DNA of 7,583 nt from Verrucomicrobiales bacterium (GTDB lineage: Bacteria > Verrucomicrobiota > Verrucomicrobiia > Limisphaerales > SXQI01), in the NCBI GenBank assembly GCA_028293365.1, contig JAQGOX010000497.1:1-7583 (forward strand), read 5' to 3'. The position numbers and the translations under genes are program-made. Positions 1 to 6,172 of this stretch are shown here, one piece after another. Position 1 is the stretch's first letter, and each line of letters begins with the position of its first letter. The notes beneath the pieces were generated by a model, which did not search any database, was not told where the DNA came from, and saw only the letters and a program-made list of their open reading frames with translations.

Positions 1-1
1 C

Positions 2-61
2 GAAGAATTTTCAAATCCCTATTTCTGGGCATCCTTTACTCTCACCGGACAGTGGCGTTGA
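2..61 (+). CDS. C-terminal end of a CHAT-domain protein (partial, 5' end outside window)
   Basis: The frame starting at base 2 is open from the window edge and stops at TGA 59-61. It gives a 19-residue tail, EEFSNPYFWASFTLTGQWR. The pattern (H/N)PY(Y/F)WA-x-F-x-L-x-G-x-W(R), ending right at the stop, is the usual C-terminus of CHAT domains, the caspase-like peptidase fold found at the end of many TPR-repeat proteins. The catalytic His and Cys and any TPRs would lie upstream, outside the window, so neither activity nor full architecture can be judged. CHAT proteins act as peptidases in some defence and cell-death systems, but many have unknown roles. The call rests on 19 residues only. No terminator-like hairpin follows directly. 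Confidence 0.62.
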   Translation, partial: EEFSNPYFWASFTLTGQWR

Positions 62-310
62 TGTATTAGCACGAATTCGAAACAACGGTATGAGCACGAT
101 CAAAGTTTCCGCCCGAAATGGGGAGAGGCATACGTCACAAAAAGCCGATTCGGCAAAATGGGCGAACGATCACCGGTTGGATGCAATCTGACGTCGCGGG
201 CGTAGCGGACGGATTTTTCGGGAGATTTTGTCTACGGGAGATGCCGCAGCGGATGCGGCGCGCGGAGCGCTCAAATGATTTTTTTCGGGGTGCTTGGTTT
301 TCCCAGGGTA

Positions 311-331
311 ATTTCGCTGGGCGCGCGAAAT
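311..331. repeat. Inverted repeat, 7-bp stem
   Basis: ATTTCGC (311-317) is the exact reverse complement of GCGAAAT (325-331), with a 7-nt GC-rich loop. It sits in the gene-free stretch and has no T-tract, so it is not a typical intrinsic terminator. Function unknown. Confidence 0.5.
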
Positions 332-350
332 AACCGCTGGGCTTTGTTCT

Positions 351-370
351 GAAACCCCTTTGGGGTTTTC
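351..370. repeat. Inverted repeat, AAACCCC-TTT-GGGGTTT
   Basis: A perfect 7-bp stem (352-358 with 362-368) encloses a TTT loop; on the + strand it runs into TTTTC. It could act as a weak terminator, but no gene ends near it: the CHAT-like gene stops about 290 bases upstream. The 10 bases 352-361 can also pair with 448-457, so the segment has alternative partners. Confidence 0.4.
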
Positions 371-623
371 TGGTTGCGTCTGAAAATCCGAATATAGGGC
401 GCGCGGCGCTGCCATCCATCGTTGGGGCCAGGATTTTCTTCACGAGGAAAGGGGTTTTTGGGTGGGTCTTCAAAACATTCCACCTGGCTTGGGGCTGATC
501 GCCGGTGCTGCATCGTTTCTCATCAGTCGTAGATATCTTGAAATAATAATTTGGATGTCTGAGCCTCCTGGGGCAAAGAAAAGCCGGCATTGGAGAACAT
601 TTTTCAGGAGACAGAGCGCGACG

Positions 624-660
624 GAATCGAAGGTACTGTATGTAGTTGAGCCTTCGATTC
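624..660. repeat. Perfect 10-bp inverted repeat (stem-loop)
   Basis: GAATCGAAGG (624-633) is the exact reverse complement of CCTTCGATTC (651-660). The loop is the 17 bases 634-650. It is the longest perfect hairpin in the left part of the intergenic stretch. No T-tract follows, and no gene end is nearby. It may be a repetitive extragenic palindrome or part of a structured transcript; the sequence alone does not decide. Confidence 0.6.
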
Positions 661-783
661 GATGGGAGGATCCTGGCGGAGATTTGGCAGGCCTGATGCG
701 CTCGACGGCTTTTAATTAACGAGCGGTTTCGTTACGTGCGTTCGAACGGCCCAGCGGTCCATTCGCTACCTTGAGTGCTTAAT

Positions 784-945
784 CCTTAAAACGGCAGTTG
801 CCCGTATCGGATCTTCGCAAGATCTTGGCGATAAAGGGGTTTGTCGCGGCACCACAGATCCACGGGGGATATGCGTCGCCGCTCCGCACCGCTTTCTCGC
901 TCAAGCTTTTGCAAATCCCCGAGACGCTCGACTGCCGTTTTAAGG
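784..945. mobile_element. 162-bp MITE-like element with 15-bp perfect terminal inverted repeats and TTAAT direct repeats
   Basis: The left end CCTTAAAACGGCAGT (784-798) is the exact reverse complement of the right end ACTGCCGTTTTAAGG (931-945). Directly outside both ends lies the same 5-bp word TTAAT (779-783 and 946-950), as expected for a target-site duplication. No open frame of useful length lies between, so the element would be non-autonomous and moved by a transposase encoded elsewhere. The inside is also structured: a hairpin at 810-815/819-824, a stem 836-843 with 912-920 (8 pairs, one bulged T), and a stem 846-850 with 878-882. It could instead be a structured RNA closed by a 15-bp stem, but the flanking direct repeats favour an inserted element. 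The parent transposon family cannot be named. Confidence 0.7.
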
Positions 946-950
946 TTAAT

Positions 951-1528
951 CGCTAATAATCATTTGCGTCAATTTCACAACTATTGACCGGCATTTTTAA
1001 TCGCGCCCCAATGCTGCTTGACGCCCTATGGGAAACTCAGGATTTGGATTTGGATCCGTGGAAAATTAGAGCCTCGTTACCTCGTCTGCTACCAGTCTGG
1101 GATAGGGCTGCGATTTTGCCCGCGAAAAAGGGGCCAAAGTTCACGAAAAAGGGAAGGAAATGCGGGTAATTAGGATCACTGCTCATCAAAGAAGGATACG
1201 AAGGACATAAACGACCAAAGGGACGGAAGGGAGAGAGCGGGGTCCCCGGCGGCAGATGGTCGCATTGGTGGTCGCATTGCACATTGCATCGATTTTTTTT
1301 GAAGAAATCCGGGGGTTTGGGCCAGACCGGCTTTGAGGCTGAGAGGGTTTTGCGCTCAGTTCCCAAGGAAGTTTCCTGGGCTGCAGCGGCTTCCGAAAAT
1401 CCGACGACAAAAGAACGGGCGGTATCTACGCGGCATTCAAGGACTTTCAGATGGGGGCAATCAAGGAATAAAATCTCGATATTTCCGAGCGAGCTTTCGC
1501 GGGACCAGGATATTCGGCACGGCGAAAA
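951..1528. other. Gene-free intergenic stretch (right part), probable dispersed-repeat patchwork
   Basis: No gene is supported between the inverted-repeat element and the stop of the kinase gene. The segment 1040-1115 and the segment 1125-1235 read, in translation, like low-complexity intergenic repeats that are often mis-annotated as small proteins in Verrucomicrobia and related phyla (for example KEGYEGHK encoded around 1188-1211). That comparison is from memory and unconfirmed. Also present are a hexamer repeat of GGATTT around 1040-1056, a GC-rich palindrome at 1238-1248, a 12-bp tandem repeat at 1257-1279 and a T8 run at 1293-1300. I see no clear intrinsic terminator for the kinase gene in the bases just below 1529. 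Confidence 0.5.
1257..1279. repeat. Short tandem direct repeat, period 12 bp
   Basis: TGGTCGCATTG occurs at 1257-1267 and again at 1269-1279, giving two exact 11-base copies on a 12-base period. A partial echo (CATTGC) follows at 1282-1287. It is non-coding as far as can be seen. Confidence 0.65.
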
Positions 1529-4500
1529 TCACGAGGGCGTCGAGGGTAACGGGGAACTTATCAAAAGTTGAATAGTGCGGCAGATTTCGTCCACGCTGAA
1601 TGGCTTGGCCGTGATATGGCGAACTCCAGCGGATGCAGCGTCGAGGCGAAGGTTTTCCGTGATGAAACCGGAGGCCACGATTACGGGCAATCCTGGTCGG
1701 AGCCTTTGGATTTCGCGGGCCACGTCCAACCCGGAGGAGCCCGGCATGTTGTAGTCCGTTACGACAAGGTCGAAAGCTCCTGGATCGGCGCGGAATGCCT
1801 CCAGCGCGTCAGCAACGCGGGTGAATCCGCGGACCCGATAGCCACGCCGCTCCAGCAGCATGGTGGTCACGGTCACGAGTGGCACTTCGTCGTCGAGAAA
1901 GAGGATGCGGTGGTTTTGGCCGGAAGCCGATGAAGCGGGCGCACCTGGTGCCGCCTCCTTTGGCCGCTCTGGCTGGATAGTGGGAAAGTAAAGCTCAAAG
2001 GCGGTCCCGCGGCCCGGCTGACTCTTGACGATAATGGCCCCCTGGTGGCTCCTGATGATGCCATGGACGACGGACAGGCCCAGCCCAGTGCCTTTCCCTA
2101 CTTCCTTGGTGGTGTAGAACGGATCGAAGATGTGCTCGATGGTGGCGGCATCCATTCCCTTGCCGGTATCACTGACGGTCAGGCGTGCATAAGAGCCAGG
2201 GCGCAAATCCGCATGGGTGCGCGCGAACGCCGCGTCGATGGTCACGCCCTCGACAGTCACGTTAATCCGGCCAGGCCGCCCCTCCATAGAATGCCAGGCG
2301 TTGGTGCCGAGGTTTAGGAGGACCTGGTGGATTTCGGTCGGGTCCGCAAGGACCAGTGGCGATTCGTCGAAACTGGTGAGCAACTCCACGCCCGCAGGAA
2401 GGGTGGTGCGCAGCAAGCGGGCCGCATCCGAGACGGGGGAGGCCAAGCTCAATGTCCGAACCTCTCGAAGCTCCTTCCGGCTGAAGGAAAGGATCTGGCG
2501 GACGAGCGCGGTGGCTCGATCACTAGCGCTGCGAATCTCCGCCAGGAACCTCACAGCGGGATGCGAGGAGTCGAGATCGAGCATGGCCATGTCGGTGTTA
2601 CCAACGATGGCGCCGAGAATATTGTTGAAGTCGTGGGCAATGCCGCCCGCCAGGGTGCCGATGGCTTCCATTTTCTGAGACTGGCGCAACTGAGCTTCGA
2701 GTTTTCGGCGCTCCGCCTCCTGCTCGATGCGCGGGGTGATGTCGCGCACGAAGGCGAAATTGAGCTCTTCGTTGCCGAAGTGGACGTAGTTGTCATTGAC
2801 CTCGACGAAGAGCACGCGTCCATCCCTGGTGCGATGGCGGGCTTCCAAAGTCATCGTTCCACGCTGCTTGAGTTCCTGCCAGTGCGACTCCCAAACTCCC
2901 GGTTGGTACTCTGGATCCAGGTCGAAAATCGTTAAGTTGAGAATTTCCTCGCGAGAAAAGCCCCGGCCCGAGCAGGCTGCGTCATTCGCGTAACGGATGC
3001 GGCCTTCGCGACTGAACCAGAAGACACTGTCACCTGCGTGGTCCACGCTGAACCGCATCATTTGCAGCGCCTCCTCGGCCAGCTTGCGCTCAGTGATGTC
3101 GCGGGCAATCTTCGAGGCTCCCGTCACTTTGCCGCTGCCATCCTTCAGTGGGGAAATGGTTGCCGAGATTTTTATTTGTTTTCCATCCTTGCGAACCCGC
3201 ACGGTTTCGAAGTGTCGAACAATTTCACCGCGCGAAACCCGGGCCAGGATTTGCGCCTCCTCCTGCACGCGATCGGGCGGGCAAAGCATGAGCAATGGTT
3301 GTCCGATGGCTTCGTTCGGTGCATATCCAAAAATGACTTCGGCACCGCGGTTCCAACTGGTAATCAAGCCGTCCATCGAATTGCCGATGATGGCGTCATC
3401 GGAGAACTCGACGATGGTCGCCAGCCGCATCTGCTGTTGCTCGGCCTTTCTGCGCGCGGTAACGTCCCGCCCGAAGGATTCGACGCGCTCGGTGACCTCA
3501 CCTGCATTCACCAGACGGCCGCGAATTTCGACCTGCGCAAGCTGCCCTGAACGTGTGGCCAACTCGAATTGATGGTCGGCAACCACTCCCCCGCTCGCAA
3601 CGCTGCGCCACCAGGCCTCGAACGCGGGTGCGGCCGAGGGGGCAACCATCTCCCGCAGAGGCCGCTTCCTCAAGTCCTCCAGGCTGTATCCGGACAGATT
3701 CACCCACGCGGGGTTCGCCTCGAGGAAGGCTCCATCAAGAGAATGAGCGCCGACCAACTCCGAGGCGTTCTCAAAAATCATCCGGTAACGATGTTCCATC
3801 CGGGATTCTCTCCTCCAGCCAACCAGGCGCCAATAGAGGAGCAACGCGGAGACACCGGCAAACACCGCCATGGCCTTGGGAACCGTCCACCACGGCTCGC
3901 GTTTGAGCAGGACCACGTCATCCAGCGACCGCAGGATCAGTTGGGGCCGATTGGCAAGCGTGGAATTGCCATTGAGCAAAACGCTCACGCCCGTGAGCCG
4001 AACGCGGCTCGCGGGTTTGAAGGAGGCCAAATCCCGAACAGCGTTCGTGCCGGGAAGCCTCGCCGTCACATATTTTTCGCCCACGCGGACCACCAATTCC
4101 GCAAGGGTTTGGCCGCGCACGACTCCGACGGTTTCGCCCTCGACCCTTGTGAGCACCCCCTCTAATCTTCCATCCTCCAAACTCTCGCCGGCGGGATCAC
4201 TCAAAACGGGAACAGTGTCGATCGTGCGTCCCAGGACTCGTACCGATGCTTCCTCCAACTGCGGTGTCACGCCGTCAATGGCAGGAAATCCCACGACCTC
4301 CACTCGCTCCCCAACCCCAAATTGGATCATGTCGCGTAAATAGACTCGAACGCCAACCGAACCTTCCTGAATATAGAAAACATGTTGCGTCGGCACGGCG
4401 GTGACCGTTCCGACCACTTTGATCCTGCGACTCTCGCCGGCATGAGCGTTGAAACGAAGCGCTCTCTCGATCGGTTGCACGGGAATCTGGCTGGCCTCAA

Positions 4501-5293
4501 GTTTTCGTTCCGACACCACCTGCACCTGGTCCATTGAAGGAATATAGAGATAGTTGGCCTCGTACTTGCCCTGAGGGGTTGTCCGCGTTGTCCACACCCC
4601 CCGCATTCGAAGACGTGCGTCCACCCAGTTCGTGGGAACCGGCACACCATCGGGGAATCCCGGAATGGTGGCGCGGATATCACGCGCGCCAGACAAAATG
4701 AGGTTCAGGCGGGAGCCGTCCGCGCGCGCGGACTCGACGACTGACTCCATCTCCACCCATTGGAAGTCGGTTAATACGTCAATCAACTGGTCAACGGTGA
4801 TAGGTGTGGCCGGGGGTAGCGGCGCTGTTCCAAGAATCTTGAGGCGTCGTTCCTCCAGAGCCACGTCGAAACCATTCATTCTTGAGACACCCTCGACTTC
4901 AACCAGGCTTCCAAGAGGGACCGCGGCGGCAGGCGATGGACGGGACAGAGAGATCCCCGCCGTATCATCTCTGAGAAACCAGAGTCCGGCATTTGGATCA
5001 GCGTAAACGACCTGGCCCACGATATGGGCGAGGATATTCCTTTCTGCTTCGTTGTGGGAGAGTGCCAGGACGCTCCTTGTATTGGTGAGAACACGAACCG
5101 AAGCTGTATTGGCGGTCGGACCATTAATGGCCTGGGCATCGGCGTTGGTTACACCAAAAATGGCAACCAGAAACAAAAGAGCAGCCCAAATACACGATCG
5201 AGATCGTGTTAGGAGAACAAAATTGCTATCGCCGAAACGAGGCTCAAATGACACGGATATTCGTACGATATGAGCCCTCAGAACGGCGTGCAA
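1529..5293 (-). CDS. Membrane hybrid sensor histidine kinase: OB-like A-B-A-B sensor, three PAS, HisKA, HATPase, receiver
   Basis: This 1254-residue protein should sense a signal outside the cytoplasm, autophosphorylate and pass the phosphate to its own receiver. Seen: an N-terminal hydrophobic segment (about 35-50), a periplasmic part (about 55-468) of four OB-like modules, a second membrane helix (about 471-490), three PAS domains (about 500-615, 622-738, 742-858), HisKA with AHDFNN (phospho-acceptor His887), and an HATPase with N-box (Asn994, Asn998), DTGKGM (Asp1042) and GKGTGLGL (1067-1072). The receiver has Asp1134/Asp1135, phospho-acceptor Asp1180, Ser1208 and Lys1230. All core catalytic residues are present. 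There is no DNA-binding output domain and no adjacent regulator, so a partner encoded elsewhere is likely. The start is TTG at 5293; an in-frame stop lies at 5339-5341, no in-frame ATG comes before the hydrophobic segment, and GTG at 5254 is the alternative. The gene is transcribed divergently from the CBM9-like gene. Its ligand is unknown. Confidence 0.93.
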   Translation of the reverse strand: MHAVLRAHIVRISVSFEPRFGDSNFVLLTRSRSCIWAALLFLVAIFGVTNADAQAINGPTANTASVRVLTNTRSVLALSHNEAERNILAHIVGQVVYADPNAGLWFLRDDTAGISLSRPSPAAAVPLGSLVEVEGVSRMNGFDVALEERRLKILGTAPLPPATPITVDQLIDVLTDFQWVEMESVVESARADGSRLNLILSGARDIRATIPGFPDGVPVPTNWVDARLRMRGVWTTRTTPQGKYEANYLYIPSMDQVQVVSERKLEASQIPVQPIERALRFNAHAGESRRIKVVGTVTAVPTQHVFYIQEGSVGVRVYLRDMIQFGVGERVEVVGFPAIDGVTPQLEEASVRVLGRTIDTVPVLSDPAGESLEDGRLEGVLTRVEGETVGVVRGQTLAELVVRVGEKYVTARLPGTNAVRDLASFKPASRVRLTGVSVLLNGNSTLANRPQLILRSLDDVVLLKREPWWTVPKAMAVFAGVSALLLYWRLVGWRRESRMEHRYRMIFENASELVGAHSLDGAFLEANPAWVNLSGYSLEDLRKRPLREMVAPSAAPAFEAWWRSVASGGVVADHQFELATRSGQLAQVEIRGRLVNAGEVTERVESFGRDVTARRKAEQQQMRLATIVEFSDDAIIGNSMDGLITSWNRGAEVIFGYAPNEAIGQPLLMLCPPDRVQEEAQILARVSRGEIVRHFETVRVRKDGKQIKISATISPLKDGSGKVTGASKIARDITERKLAEEALQMMRFSVDHAGDSVFWFSREGRIRYANDAACSGRGFSREEILNLTIFDLDPEYQPGVWESHWQELKQRGTMTLEARHRTRDGRVLFVEVNDNYVHFGNEELNFAFVRDITPRIEQEAERRKLEAQLRQSQKMEAIGTLAGGIAHDFNNILGAIVGNTDMAMLDLDSSHPAVRFLAEIRSASDRATALVRQILSFSRKELREVRTLSLASPVSDAARLLRTTLPAGVELLTSFDESPLVLADPTEIHQVLLNLGTNAWHSMEGRPGRINVTVEGVTIDAAFARTHADLRPGSYARLTVSDTGKGMDAATIEHIFDPFYTTKEVGKGTGLGLSVVHGIIRSHQGAIIVKSQPGRGTAFELYFPTIQPERPKEAAPGAPASSASGQNHRILFLDDEVPLVTVTTMLLERRGYRVRGFTRVADALEAFRADPGAFDLVVTDYNMPGSSGLDVAREIQRLRPGLPVIVASGFITENLRLDAASAGVRHITAKPFSVDEICRTIQLLISSPLPSTPS

Positions 5294-5345
5294 CTCAAAA
5301 ACAAATCCTCTCTTACAAAATGTGATTTGCTGATAGGTTCAGGCC
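5294..5345. promoter_or_regulatory. Divergent intergenic region between kinase and CBM9-like genes
   Basis: The start codons of the two divergent genes are only 52 bases apart, so promoters for both must lie here or overlap the opposite coding region. The segment is AT-richer than the kinase gene. I found no convincing -35/-10 pair or operator palindrome by eye. The layout would allow shared regulation of the two genes. Confidence 0.4.
5306..5314 (-). promoter_or_regulatory. Probable ribosome-binding site for the kinase TTG start
   Basis: On the minus strand this reads AAGAGAGGA, a purine-rich Shine-Dalgarno-like run that ends 12 bases before TTG 5293. The spacing is slightly long. The alternative GTG start at 5254 has no comparable motif at a normal distance, so this site favours the TTG. 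Confidence 0.45.
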
Positions 5346-6128
5346 ATGATTTGCAAAAAGATTGGGTGGTCGGTGGGGTTGTTGGCGGTGGGGATAGGAA
5401 CGATCCTCGGACAAACCAATTATGTTGTTTACAGAGCGGCCAAGCCGGTTCAGGTGGATGGAAAAATTACCGCGGAAGAATGGGCACGGGCACCGTGGTC
5501 CGATCCATTCAACGATATTGAAGGCACGAAAAAGCCGAAACCGCTTTTCGCGACGCGCGTAAAAATGCTTTGGGACGATCAGAATTTTTACATCGCAGCC
5601 TCCCTGGAGGAACCGCATGTGTGGGCCACGCTAACTCAGCACGATTCAGTAATTTTCCAGGATAACGATTTCGAAGTGTTTATTGATCCGGACGGCGATC
5701 AAAACAACTATTACGAATTCGAAATGAACGCGCTAAACACAACCTGGGATCTCCGCTTGACCAAGCCTTACCGTCACGGCGGCAAAGCTCTGAATGAGTG
5801 GGAGATCGTGGGTTTAAAAAGTGGCGTCAAAGTTCAGGGCACTCTGAACAATCCGGCAGACAAAGACGAGGGTTGGACGCTCGAACTGGCGATTCCGTGG
5901 AAAGCGCTCAGCGAATTTTCGAAACAGACGTTTCCGCCGCGAGAGGGGGACCGACTGCAGTTGAACTATTCTCGCGTTGAATGGTTGACCACCATTGAAA
6001 ACGGGAAATATGTAAAAGTGCCGAAAAAACCGGAGTTCAACTGGACCTGGGGTGCGCAACCGGAAATCAACATGCATATTCCGGAAGCGTGGCCATTCGT
6101 GACGTTTTCGAACGCGACTGGCCGGTAG
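5346..6128 (+). CDS. Secreted stand-alone CBM9-like (DOMON-like) carbohydrate-binding protein
   Basis: The 260-residue product starts with a signal peptide (MICKK, then a hydrophobic core at about 8-21, likely cleavage near LGQ at 22-23) and should be exported by Sec. The rest is one CBM9-like domain. Seen: VDGKITAEEWARAPW (37-51), FIDPDGDQNNYYEFEMNAL (112-130), TTWDL (132-136), LELAIPW (179-185), and the C-terminal NWTWGAQPEINMHIPEAWP (232-250). The IDPDGD-NYYEFE-NA-TWDL block and the end pattern NW-W-P-INMH-PE-W are typical of the 'carbohydrate-binding family 9-like' group. Length and completeness fit a stand-alone member, and no catalytic domain is fused. The ligand is unknown; binding of sugars is inferred from the family. 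There is no lipobox Cys. The ribosome-binding site is weak (AGG just before ATG), but an earlier start is not evident. It is transcribed divergently from the kinase, 52 bp away. Confidence 0.88.
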   Translation: MICKKIGWSVGLLAVGIGTILGQTNYVVYRAAKPVQVDGKITAEEWARAPWSDPFNDIEGTKKPKPLFATRVKMLWDDQNFYIAASLEEPHVWATLTQHDSVIFQDNDFEVFIDPDGDQNNYYEFEMNALNTTWDLRLTKPYRHGGKALNEWEIVGLKSGVKVQGTLNNPADKDEGWTLELAIPWKALSEFSKQTFPPREGDRLQLNYSRVEWLTTIENGKYVKVPKKPEFNWTWGAQPEINMHIPEAWPFVTFSNATGR

Positions 6129-6152
6129 CAGACCTGGTCTGCAACCAGCCAG
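6118..6152. terminator. Hairpin at the convergent gene junction, possible bidirectional terminator
   Basis: A strong imperfect inverted repeat spans the TAG stop of the CBM9-like gene. The inner stem is GCAGACC (6128-6134) with GGTCTGC (6136-6142). The outer stem is CTGGCCGG (6118-6125) with CCAGCCAG (6145-6152), which pairs at 7 of 8 positions. It lies between two convergent genes (stops at 6128 and 6173), where a shared terminator is expected. No T-tract follows on either strand, so it is not a canonical intrinsic terminator. Confidence 0.45.
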
Positions 6153-6172
6153 CAGCACATTAGGTTCGGAGC

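Larger units (their letters stand above)
62..778. other. Gene-free, hairpin-rich intergenic stretch (left part)
   Basis: I see no convincing gene here. Open frames exist on both strands, but their translations are rich in Arg, Pro and Ser, lack recognisable domains and have no good ribosome-binding sites. The stretch holds several perfect short inverted repeats: 243-248/254-259 (6 bp, 5-nt loop), 311-317/325-331 (7 bp, 7-nt loop), 352-358/362-368 (7 bp, 3-nt loop), 624-633/651-660 (10 bp, 17-nt loop), 717-722/729-734 (6 bp, 6-nt loop), and a 10-bp palindrome at 739-748. This density suggests degraded or intact dispersed repeats rather than an eroded protein gene. Confidence 0.6.

Noticed and set aside
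351..370. Intrinsic terminator for the CHAT-like gene
   Set aside because: The hairpin is about 290 bases past the stop and is followed by only four T. Kept as an inverted repeat.
135..590. A 151-codon open frame on the minus strand
   Set aside because: It is Arg/Pro/Ser-rich with no domain, signal peptide or ribosome-binding site, and it crosses several hairpins. Similar-length frames overlap it in other phases, as expected in GC-rich non-coding DNA.
462..719. An 85-codon open frame on the plus strand
   Set aside because: It has no recognisable domain and no ribosome-binding site, and it contains the perfect 10-bp stem-loop at 624-660. More likely repeat DNA than a gene.
739..748. GTTCGAAC-type word suggesting a tRNA T-arm
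   Set aside because: No acceptor stem, D-arm or anticodon arm can be placed around it; it is simply a 10-bp palindrome.
1257..1279. CRISPR-like repeat
   Set aside because: There are only two 11-base copies with a 1-base gap. It is a minor tandem duplication, not a repeat-spacer array.
984..1571. Several 60-109-codon frames on both strands
   Set aside because: Low-complexity, mutually overlapping, and one runs into the kinase 3' end antisense. They look like translated intergenic repeats.
2997..3572. A 191-codon plus-strand frame, and others antisense to the kinase
   Set aside because: They are shadows of the GC-rich kinase gene; the minus-strand frame has all expected kinase motifs, while these have none.
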